A DNA stretch of 64,000 nt from Strix aluco (Eukaryota; Chordata; Aves; Strigiformes; Strigidae): the NCBI RefSeq assembly GCF_031877795.1, contig NC_133932.1, positions 40,500,180 through 40,564,179 on the forward strand, read 5' to 3'. A program made the translations under genes and the position numbers. Position 1 is the stretch's first letter. Each line of letters begins with the position of its first letter. The notes beneath the pieces were generated by a model. The model was not told the origin of the DNA. It made no database searches and was given only the letters and a program-made list of their open reading frames with translations. This document shows, in pieces, positions 53,903 to 64,000 of this stretch.

Positions 53903-54395
53903 CATAGAATAGTTTGAGTTGGAAGGGACATTAAAGATCATCTAGTCCCAACCCTCCTGCCATGGGTAGGGACACCTTCCGCTAGACCACATTGCTCAAA
54001 GCCCCGTCCAACCTGGCCTTGAACACTGCCAGGGAGGGGGCAGCCACAGCTTCTCTGGGCAACCTATTCCAGTGTTTCACCACCCTCATAGTGAATAATT
54101 TCTTTCTTACATCTAAACTAAATCTACCCCCTTTCAGTTTAAAACTATTGCCCCTTGTCCTGTTACTACAGGCCTGGTAAAAGTCTCCTTCCATTTTTCT
54201 TATAAGTGCACTTTAAGTGTTGAAAATGTGCAATAAGGTGTCTTTGGAGTCTTCTCTTTCTATGCTGAATAACACCAACTCTCTCAGGCTTTATTCAGAG
54301 GAACAGTGTTCCAGCACTAACTGTTTTTATGGTCCTGCTCTGGACCTGCTCCAACAGGTCCGTGTCTGTCATGTGCTAGCAGGAAGCTGTAGATG
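53903..54395 (-). mobile_element. CR1 LINE fragment, 3' end
   Basis: It begins with the reverse complement of the CR1 3' end (tcatagaatagtttgagttg) and continues through 'gaagggacattaaagatcat' and 'ccatgggtagggacacc', matching in reverse the plus-strand copy at 55165-55838. The far part, up to about 54395, is more diverged and its edge is approximate. Confidence 0.85.
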
Positions 54396-55164
54396 CCATC
54401 TACAATGATAAGGTGGGAAAAAGCTAACAAGCCCACTAAAGAGTTGACTGCATTGTTGTGTGTGTGGTGGTTTTTTATTTTTTATTTTTTAATTTTTTTT
54501 TTTCTTTTAAAGGGTAAAATGTTCTTCCCCACCTGGAGTGGTTTCTCTAACAGCCAAAATGTCAAGAAATGGTGACTGTTCCACCAAAACTTCAGTCTCT
54601 TGAATGTAGTACATACATCCATGCACTTTTATTTTAGGAATTTCGTAACAGGACACAGCATATTTGAGACATTTTTGTAGTGCTTATCTTGGTAAATATT
54701 TCAGTAGCCTGGTCTGCATTACAAGAAGAGGGCTTAGAGATGAAAGTTTCCTACTACCCCCTCTTCCTTGGTAGAAATAACTAATTTCTTTAGAAGGAAA
54801 AATCTGTGCTGATCTCTGCCTTTACATTGCTTATACTTGTATTATCAAGTTAAACTCAAAACAATAGCAAGTTTTTTGATTTAATGAGAAATGAAATCTA
54901 TAGCTGTGTGGTTTCAGTGCTCACTAAGGATTCAGTTTTAGTCAACTGGTGAAATTCTTCTGTCAATTTAGCCTTTAAAAAGGCAAAGCAGACACAAGCT
55001 GGCTCTTGAAGGGCCTGAGTTCCAAGTTCATGCAAACATATGAGAAATTTGGCTTCGTGACATCAGTTGCTTTGTGCTTTTCCGAGGTGTGGCTCTTCTA
55101 CTTACCTCTCTCCCTGCATTACCTTGGTGGGTACGGTTCCTTCTGAAGAAGGGACAAGCTATCA
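54396..55164. other. Spacer between two CR1 copies
   Basis: T-rich tract near 54470-54510, otherwise unremarkable AT-rich DNA. Nothing coding is seen. Confidence 0.5.
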
Positions 55165-55838
55165 AGAGTAAAAGTACTTGGGGGTGTTGGTTGATGAGAA
55201 GCTCAATGTGAGCCAGCAATGTGCATTTGCAGCCCAGAAAGCCAACTGTACCCTGGGCTGCATCAAGAGAAGTGCGGCCAGCAATTCAAGGGAGGTGATT
55301 CTCCCCCTCTACTCTGCTCTCATGAGACCCCACCTGCAGTGCTGTGTCCAGCTCTGGGGCCCCAGTGTAAGAAGGACATGGACCTGCTTGAGCGGGTCCA
55401 GAGGAGACCATGAAGATGATCGGGGGCTGGAGCACCTCCCCTGTGAGGACAGGCTGAGAGAGTTGGGGTGGTTCAGCCTGGAGAAGAGAAGGCTCTGGGG
55501 AGACATTATAGCAGCCTTCCAGTACTTAAAGGGGGCTACAGGAAAGATCTTTATCAGGGAGTGTAGGCATAGGACGAGTGGTAACAGTTTTAAACTGAAA
55601 GAGGGAAGATTTAGATTAGATATAAGGAAGAAATTCTTTACTGTGAGAGTGATGAGACACAGGAACAGGCTGCCCAGAGAAGCTGTGGCTGCCCCTCCCT
55701 GGCAGTGTTCAAGGCCAGGTTGGACGGGGCTGTGAGCAACCTGGTCTATTGGAAGGTGTCCCTACCCATGGCAGGGGGGCTGGGACTAGATGATCTTTAA
55801 GGTCCCTTCCAACCCAAACCATTCTGTGATTCTGTGAA
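55165..55838 (+). mobile_element. CR1 LINE fragment with end of the pol reading frame and 3' end
   Basis: It starts in the C-terminal part of the CR1 pol reading frame ([14 protein letters not shown], then [19 protein letters not shown]), which breaks by frameshift near the following segment and resumes as [20 protein letters not shown]. It ends with the standard 3' end 'ccattctgtgattctgtg'. It is 5' truncated, as most CR1 insertions are. It lies in opposite orientation to the copy at 53903-54395. Confidence 0.92.
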
Positions 55839-58800
55839 ATGCCCTGCTGTAGGGACTGGTATGTACCTCTGTGGCTGTGTGTGGTGGTTTTTTATTCATC
55901 TAATATAAACCTTTCATCAAAACTCAAAGGCAACAACTTCGTCTGAAACCCACTTGCACAACATTATCTTGTTATCTTTTTCAAAGTCCACAAACACTTG
56001 TAACATAAACCCTGGTGACTCACAACTTGGACAAATTCTCCTATGCAGTTGCTTGCCCTCTTTCTTTTCACTCTTGGACTCGATTTCTTCACTAGCTGCA
56101 AGCTGAGACCTTGGGTTATGTGTGACACTAATGTTGTGACAGTGTGTGTGCTGCTCAACACAATGGGACTCCTTACCTTCCTTGTACAGGGGTGTTTTAG
56201 CTGTTATTACACACTATCAGTCTGTAAACAGTGACCATTCAGAACCTGAGAAGTTACATAGGGTTTCATTTTTGGTGAGACTAATATGCTGAATGTTTTG
56301 TCTGAGCCTTTTCTCTTACTCAGCTGACAATTTGAGGCAGTAAGTGTGATTATTTTCAGCCTAATGTTCATTCTCTGAACTTCACTCAACTGAAACTTCC
56401 TGTTCAGTCACTTCTGTCGGTGTGTCAGTTTAATAACTAAAGAAAAGCAAAAAGATAAAGAGCAGAAATAAAGACAAAACTGTAGTCGGTGAATAAATTA
56501 GTTGGAGGTTCCTTTTGGGGTGTCAGGTTAAAGCTGCCTTTTGTTTTACTGGTAGCCTTAGCCTCACTTCTCATTTTGTAGTCTAAGTGCATCCCAGCTG
56601 GCAGTCAGCAAAGGCGAGTGGAGTTAAGAGTCAAAACATTTTAACTGGGAAACCCCTGAATCTGTATTTTTTCCTCTCCAGCAAGCTGCAACTTATAACA
56701 AAGGAAAAACATCAAACCCAGATTGTTTCTTTTTCACTTTTCCTGTGTCCACATCATCTGAAGCAGTTGTAAAAGACCCTAACCAAAAAGCTGTAGCCCA
56801 GATACTGCAGTTTTAGCACTTTCTAGTATAAGACAGAAAACTTGATCTCTTACCTCTGTGGAATCTCTCAGTATACTGTCTGAATATGCTGAAATTCAGA
56901 TACACTGCTTCGAGGAGCCTCTGCCTTGGATGAGGAAGTGCTGAAGCAGAGCAGGATGTGGAGCAATGACTCATATCAAGGGCTGTGTTTCTTAACTAGC
57001 TGAGAAATAAGAGGAATTATTGATGGCAGTCACTGTAGTGTTCTCAGATGACGTAAGGACTTGCTACTAGTTACCACTTTACCAATAGTAAAAGTTCAGG
57101 AACATTCAATATTTCACATTTCATCTTTTCCGAAACTTTAGCTGCTTATGATAATGTAATGTTCTGGTGTTGCAGTGCTTTCTAGGAGGACTATCTATCT
57201 ATTGTCCCAAAAAAATATACATCTCTATTGAGAAGCATTTCTTTGTATGAATGTGATGCTTGAAGATGTTCAGAATAAGGATTTTGGTAATGCTTCTGCA
57301 ACAACGCTTGCCTCTTAGCTCAAACAGGCACTTTTGAGACTTTACTTGGTTCTTTCCATTAGGAAATGGAAATGACTTTTAAAAACCCACAAAACCACCA
57401 TGTTTCTTCTTACAATTAGTTTTAACTGGTGTTCATGTATTTAGTGTCCTATACACCTGAACACAGAGGCTACTAGTTGCAGTTTCTAAGCATGCCTTTC
57501 CAAACTGCATTGTCAAAAAAGCTCTGTCTCTTTTAATTTGCTCTGCCATCAATCATTTTGTTTCACTGACTTTCCACTTTTGATGTGCAGGTACTGAGCA
57601 ATTTTTTCAGCCAGCCATAGTAGAAGCCTTTCTCTTTCTCCTTGAGAGAGTTCTTGCTTGCATCTTGCTGAGCTGTCAACGTGGGTGTGGGTGCCTGGCA
57701 TGCTCTGCTATGTCACTTCATAAAGGAATTTAAGTTTTCTTTCTATGGGCATTTGCTAGCATGGCCATTGCTTCACCAAGGTTTTGTTGCACATAGTTGC
57801 ATAATTGCACAATTCATCACTCACACATCAAAATGGAGAAATATATTAGGCGGATTCTGTTCAACTCTCATCTTTAAACTACCAGTTTCTGTTGCATTAC
57901 AAGTCTCTCTTGCATTGAATTGAATCCTTCTGTCATCTTCTTTTGTTTAAGTTAGTGTGCGTGTGTATACACCTGTAATGCACTGTTAGTGTTGAACTTT
58001 TCATTATATAAACATGCCATAAAAGGCATACCAATTGATTTAAAATAATGAGTATTCCAAACACTGCTCCCATTCATCTCAACTCCTTTTCTGCTTGGGT
58101 TAAGCAGAGAGCTTATTTAGTCTTGTTGAATGAAATAAAGCCATTTACTCATGCTGAATGAATATTTGTATTTAACACTCATATACAAAAAAATACTTAA
58201 GCTTTAGAGGAAGTCTAAATTTTTTAGTATTAAGCCAGAAGCTAAATAATGAAACATTATTTCATAGGGTTTCTTTAATTATGCTAGAAAACAAACAAAA
58301 CTCCCATACTCAATGTTTTGAGAGGTAACACTTAATAAATTAGTCAGCTTCATGGTAGTATTTCAGCAATATGCAGTTTCTCATTTAAACAATGCTGTAA
58401 TGAAACTGCTCATTCACTCCTGTGACAGTGATCCTGAGTATTCCCTGAGGTGCTTCACTTTTGGAAAACTTTGAATGCCTGATGCAACTTGCAATAGATG
58501 AGTGGTAAAAGAGCGCAGAGGAAAACACTTCTGAGTTCATATAAGTTATTTTCTGTCTGGCACTGAAGCACAAAAGTGAAAGACTTCCCAGACTAAAATT
58601 CCTGATGAAGTACCAAAAACATCTGTGGCTGCACAATGTAATAAGAAATATGTACTGGTTTTTCCCCATGCTCTTCTGAAAGGTCATTTCTTGATAGCAT
58701 ACTACTCAGAGAGCTCCTCTTGCATCAAAGCAGAAGTATTGTCCAAGTTAACACCACTGTTGGAATCTAACTCACAGATGCTATGTCCAACTCCAAGCAG

Positions 58801-59763
58801 AAGAAAACTGCTCCATAAAATAGTTCAAGAATTTGAAGGTGTATTCTTAATGCTTCATATGTTAATTCCTTCTTTATGTGCTTGGAACAGGTCTCAAAGA
58901 TATTATGTAGCCCAGTCTAAATTTAAACCACCAGCTGAGATAATTCCTCAGTGTGTCCAGTGATTTGAATAGCTTTTCTCAGTACATACCTTTAAAGTTC
59001 TATGTCACTAAATATTCTGCGTTTTGTCTTTGAAGTGCACTGGCATGGTGATTTAAGTACCATCTAGCAAAAAAATCATGAGAACTGAAAGGCTGCTGTA
59101 CTCCAGCTTTGTGCCGAGGTATTCTCTGTGTCTTGCCTTCCATCCTTATTTTCACCTTATTGCTGTACTCCCATCTTGCAGGAGGGGGTAGCAGATCTGG
59201 ATTACTAATGCATTCTTCCAAAACTGCTCAGTGTACAAAGATGCAGGAGTGAGACGTGGGTCTTCTAATAGTCTGAAGTGAAGGTTGTGCATCTGGAGGG
59301 CATGGCCATGGAGCTATTAATCAATTCAATTTTCAGTGATAAAGACAAAGAAATCATTCTCATCTGTGATGATGGCTCACCAGGATAAGCCACACCAATA
59401 CGTACAGGGTGTGTGGCTGGTTTTTTGGTTTGGGGTTGGTTTTTGATTTTTTTTTTTTTTCCCAAGCTCACAAATTGCTCATGTGACTGAAGTGAGGCAC
59501 TGTTACTGCTTAGTGTTCCACTGCACTACATTGGTTGTAGTTAAATATAAAATAAAATGAGGACCTGGCAGCAGTGCAAAACTGGCTTATAATTGTTTAT
59601 TTTGACAGGCAAAAGACTGAATGACTTTTTTTCTTTCTACCTTTCCTGTTTTTCCAACTTAGGCCTGCTAAACTTAGCATGGGTTGAGTGACCTGAAGGT
59701 GATTGCTGCTGTTATGGCTATACAATTTGTTCATGTTCTCTCAAAATCCAGCCATAACTTTCC
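55839..59763. other. Noncoding stretch, no gene recognised
   Basis: AT-rich sequence between CR1 copies. A 112-codon open frame at 58625-58963 shows no domain. A T run is present near 59447-59461. Confidence 0.45.
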
Positions 59764-60240
59764 CAGAATCACAGAATGGTTGAGGTTAGAAGGGACCTCT
59801 GGAGGTCATCTGGTCCAATCCCCCTGCTCAAGCAGGGCCATCTGCTTGATCTTCAGACAGAGCATCCTGTGTGTGTGTTTGTGCCCATTGCCTCTAGTCC
59901 TGCCAGTGGGCACTACTGAAGAGAGCCTGGATCCATCCTCTTTGCACCCTCCCTTCAGGTATTTACATACATTGATGAGATCCCACCTGAACTTTCTCTT
60001 CTCCAGGCTGAACAGTCCCAGCTCTCCCAGCCTTTCCTCACAGGAGAGATACTCCAGTCCCCTCATCATCTTAGCTGCGTTTCTCTGGACAGTCTCCACT
60101 AGACTTATATTTCTCCTGTACTGGAGAGCCCAGAACTGGACCCAGCATGCCAGCTGTGGCCTTACCAGTGCTAAGTAGAGGGGAAGGATCACCTCCTTTC
60201 ACTTGCTGGCAATACTTTGCCTAATGCAAAGTTCGCATGG
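59764..60240 (-). mobile_element. CR1 LINE fragment, 3' end and end of pol
   Basis: It begins on the plus strand with 'cagaatcacagaatggttga' and 'gaagggacctctggaggtca', the reverse complement of a CR1 3' end. The minus strand keeps a readable pol end (MILPLYLALVRPQLACW, then GLEYLSCEERLGELGLFSLE) at about 59985-60192. The 3' end differs in wording from the copies at 53.9 and 55.8 kb, so it probably belongs to another CR1 subfamily. Confidence 0.9.
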
Positions 60241-62059
60241 ATTGAACAGAGAAAACAAATATGTTGAGACAAGCTACCAAGCTGACATCAAATCCTTAGG
60301 ATGATTCATGTACTAAAGATCATTGCCTAATTGGTTTTTTTGCCCTTTTTTATTATTATTTAAATGTATATTATTTATTATTATATAATTCATTTTTACC
60401 CTTATTGGTTTTCAGTCTCTGGGGCTGCTCACTTCAGTGTTTGGAGGTGTTCAAATGATCAGTAGCTTTTTCATGCTGCTTTTTTTGTTATATAACTGTG
60501 GTGGTTTTTTTAATTTTTTCCTCTCCCACCCCTCAATTTTGTTTCACATATTTGCTAAAAGTCTTCCAACAGAAGAAAAATACAGTCTCCTTTTCCACAA
60601 AATACAGCAATCCACTTTAGGCAACTTCCTAGTGTTGTGCAAAACACAGTTGCCTACACATCTGCTAATTCAAACACTGAATCAAATGCCGGACTGTTTT
60701 CACCACATATAGGTGAATGCATGGAAGAAGGGAGGGTTTATATAGTTTAATCTCCAGTATCTGGAATATAAATTGTCATAGTTGGGGCAAGGGACCTGTG
60801 TAACTTCCTTTGCTGCTACGTTAGCATGTTGTAACCTTGTGATGTTCTTTTGGTTGTATTTTTCCCTCTGCTTGTGTTTATAGTGAGAATGGCTTCTGAC
60901 CTTGCTGGCAGAGTAGTCCAAAAAAGTCAGTCTAATGACTGACTTTTAATTAATGATAACTGATATGTTAATAAATAATTGATGGTGTTACCTGGTGTTA
61001 TCAATAAACTTGAATTTTTCTCTTACTCCCACTTCCCTTTCATTATCAGGTGAACAAAATAATGCAAACAGGCTTAATCAGGCTCACTTCAGAAGGAAAG
61101 TGCAAACTCCACTTTATTTGTCATTCTGAGCAGAATATTGTTTTGTGGGTAAGGTAGTATAGACTAGCTGTAGCTTGCCATGCTCATCTTCTCTACTTTG
61201 TTTTGCTAAAACTTATTCCTTTTTCAGTCCAGGTGGAAAGAAAAGACTATTTACACCAGGCTGGTAAGCACTTGAGATCTGTGTACTTTAATGGCCATTT
61301 TGGTTTTGGATGTAGACAGGCTTTCCAGCCTGTGGGAAACATTTCCAGTTGTGACTGGTTTCACTCATTTCCACTCATTTGAGGTAACATGGTCCATTCA
61401 TATTACGTGGCTAGGACTCTTACCCCAGAATGAGGGCAGACAGAGATACAAAGAAATAATGAGTGCTCATGCTGGCTTTTGAACCATTTAAGCAACTGCT
61501 GAGGCCTTTTCATGGTACAACTATTGTAGCAAAAAATTGAATAAACATGTTAATTTGCAAATGAAGAGATGATAGTCAGCAGTGTTGCCGTCCAAGATGA
61601 GAAATGTTCTTTTAAGTTCTGGCAATAAGAGATACTTGGCAAGAAATATGCATATATGGCTGAGGCCTAATGACCTGAATGTGCAAGCAGAAATGGAGAA
61701 ATGGGAACAAAAATTCAGCTTGACTGTGAGAAAGGAATGAGAGCTAAGCTGGTCTCTTGCTACTTTTGTCAGTCTTATCCCTTAAGTGACAAAGCTTCCA
61801 GGCTGATCAATTAGCTACTTTTGTCTCTCTGAAGCTACTTTTCCCCTTTTTTCAGAATACCCTGAAGTGGGTGGCTGCCCGAGTGCTCAGAATCTCAGAT
61901 ACTCAAGAGGGAAGATTCATTCTTTTTCTGCAAAGGTGTTCATGATTGTATTTCCCATGAGGCTTCTGGGCTTTCCTAGGGAATAGCAGCAAGCACTGGG
62001 CAGTGTTGAAAGCATAAGTTGCTCCATATATCTCTGCTTTCCTCCCAGCATAAGTGAAT
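60241..62059. other. Noncoding stretch, no gene recognised
   Basis: Contains a strongly AT-rich patch at about 60345-60400. No exon or repeat family is identified. Confidence 0.45.
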
Positions 62060-62283
62060 AGACTCGTTCAATCAGAAGGGACCTGGAGTGGTCATCTAGT
62101 CCAACTGCCTGACTACTTTGGGGCTGATCAAAAGTCAGAGCATGTTATTAAGGGCATTGTCCAGATGGCTCTTAAACACTAACTGGTTTGGGTCATCGGC
62201 CACCTCTCTAGGAAGCCTGTTCCAGTGTTTGAGCACCCTCCCAGTAAGGAAATGTTTCCTTGTGTCAAGTCTGAACCTCCCCT
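62060..62283 (-). mobile_element. CR1 LINE fragment
   Basis: 'agaagggacctggagtggtc' and 'tctaggaagcctgttccagt' followed by 'gagcaccctcccagtaagga' are the reverse complement of a CR1 3' region. It stops abruptly at about 62283, where another CR1 3' end begins. Confidence 0.85.
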
Positions 62284-62520
62284 AGAATTGTAGAATATCT
62301 CAAGTTGGAAGAGACTAATAAGGATCATTGAGTCCACCTCCCTGCTCCTTGCAGGACTGTTCCCTGGCACAGCTTTGAACCATTCTCATGCATCCTGTCA
62401 CAGGATCCCAGGGAAAAGAGCTCAGCCCCTCTAACTCCAACTTCCCACCATTAGGAAGCTGTAGGGGCAACAAGCTCACCCCTCAGTCTCCTTTTCTCCA
62501 AACTAGACAAAATGACATGA
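62284..62520 (-). mobile_element. Second CR1 fragment abutting the first
   Basis: A new 3' end starts with 'agaattgtagaatatctcaa' and 'gttggaagagactaataagg', then runs through 'gtctccttttctcca'. Same orientation as the fragment at 62060-62283. Its wording marks a different subfamily. Confidence 0.75.
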
Positions 62521-64000
62521 GCTGACCTGCCTGGTTAGCTGAGCAGGTCAGGGGCTGAGTAAGCTAGGCAAGGATGCCTGCCCTTGCTGCAACAAGGGGA
62601 GCCTGGCTGGTGCTTGGCAGATCCTCATAGTGAGCAAACTGTAATCACAGGCTTGACCCACACCTCAGTTGTATATTGACCTTCCCAGCTTTCCTGGTGT
62701 TGTCCCAGCTTTCCAGTTTTCTGAGCAATTCAGTGAAAAAAGCATTTTATTGCATTTCATCTCTGTGCTGGACTCTGAAAGGATGCAAGTTTCTGATATT
62801 TATCTCTTTCTCAGCCACTTCTTTTCTTTCCTCCATTACAGCCACTGTTATACTGCCCTACCCTGTGCTGACCAGAACAGGGCTCACAAGCCTGCTTGGG
62901 GTGGAAAGCTGAACTTATTGGTGATGGGGAGTCTGGTCTTGTGCATGGGGCTGGCTCAGTAATGGTAGGGAGAGAGCTCTGCTCTGCCTAGAAATGCATG
63001 GGGAGCACACCCACCTTCTGACAGGTATTTCACATTCCAAACAGCTTATTTGCAACTATAGTAAAATATTTTGAGATGTAACTATTTCTCTCTGACCCTG
63101 CAAACTGTATAAGTCAAGTACTGAGTGCCCACCCTTTGCTCTCTGTCAGTGGTACATATTTTGGAGGTTCAGCATAGTCACAGTGATGCTGTCTGCAATC
63201 CCTCAGAGATGCAACTGGTCAGACTATTGCTAACTATAGGAGTGGTTCTTTCATTTAGGCATGGCAGGGAAACCATGAAATCCAAGATCAAAAAACCCTA
63301 CAGCTTGATTTATGCAACACTAAGTATGCTGTGTGGTATCTCGTGCGAGTTTTGCCAAGCCTAACACGTATGTTTCTAAACACAAGCAATGAAATTGTTG
63401 CACCCAAGAACACAACCCTCCATGAGTGATGCTTCCTCTAGACCTGACTTTTGGGTTGCTACAGTGCATGTATTTGGTTTGCCACTCTCGAGGATGAAAG
63501 AAGAGCTGTCTGGGGCATTCCTATGGTTCATGTTTTACGCTGCTTTCCAGGAAGACTGTCAGCTGTTATTTCTTCTGAATCTGTTTTGTGCCCTGCCCAA
63601 TGATCTAAGTCTGCATGCCAATCTTAAGACCTGTCTGCCATCTGTGTCTTACACAACTGCCGACAGCCACAGCGGCTTGAGTGTCCTCGAGCCCTGCTTC
63701 CCTTTTGCAAGGCAGGCGTAAATGAATCATAATGCTTTTCTTAAGGATGTAAACCTTTTTTCCTTTGATTTCTGTGATAGCTTGGTTCCCACCCTCTCTA
63801 AAGGAGAGATGTCTTACAGGGTTGACTGAACTATTAGCGTGTGTTAAGACGAAACGTCCTGGTTTAGCTCCTTACCCAATACGACTCCTGCTCTCGCAGC
63901 AGCTGTGGTGGCCACAGTGGGACTGCTTCCCCCCTCTGCAGGGTGCTCCAATCCTGAGGGCAAAGGAATTCCTGTTTCCAGTCTTGATGAAATTAGAGCT
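62521..64000. other. Noncoding end of the window
   Basis: Open frames at 62669-62962 and 63389-63721 (97 and 110 codons) have no recognised domain. GC content rises slightly towards 63900. No gene is assigned. Confidence 0.4.

Overview
The window looks like bird nuclear DNA. It carries several CR1 LINE fragments with the avian-type 3' end (ATTCTGTG repeats after a 'ccttccaacccaaacc' block), a solo LTR of an avian ERV-L-like type, and compact vertebrate genes with GT-AG introns. The order GATD3 (plus strand) followed by a B7-family V-domain gene (minus strand) matches the human 21q22.3 neighbours GATD3 and ICOSLG, which are also tail to tail. No bacterial or viral genome features are present. 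The species cannot be fixed from the sequence alone.

Layout. (1) 1-6.8 kb is GC-rich and holds, on the minus strand, a 13-exon gene with a PH domain and a RhoGAP domain, related to TAGAP and ARHGAP20. I could follow it from ATG (6179) to stop (2412) with every splice phase in agreement: 1404 nt, 467 residues. To its left is GC-rich sequence with no recognised gene. To its right are a CR1 fragment and a decayed second copy of one RhoGAP exon. (2) A CpG island at about 8.38-8.72 kb starts GATD3 (ES1 family), seven coding exons ending at 14965, 259 residues. Its intron 1 contains the solo LTR, and its last intron has the full set of signals of a U12-type AT-AC intron. (3) 20.8-26.8 kb on the minus strand carries an immunoglobulin V exon of B7 type (ICOSLG by synteny), then a predicted 36-bp proline-rich stalk exon and a predicted final exon ending in a bare hydrophobic tail. 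I found no IgC exon where one would be expected and no signal-peptide exon. (4) From 26.8 kb to 64 kb I recognise no coding exon. It is AT-richer noncoding DNA with CR1 fragments clustered after 53.9 kb, a nest of inverted repeats near 32.1 kb and some simple repeats.

Functionally the three genes are not an operon-like unit. One is a predicted Rho-family GTPase regulator, one a mitochondrial DJ-1/PfpI-superfamily protein, and one a cell-surface immune ligand candidate. The most useful leads are the possible V-only, possibly lipid-anchored form of the B7-like gene, the AT-AC intron in GATD3, and the TAGAP/ARHGAP20-like gene beside GATD3 where PWP2 lies in human.
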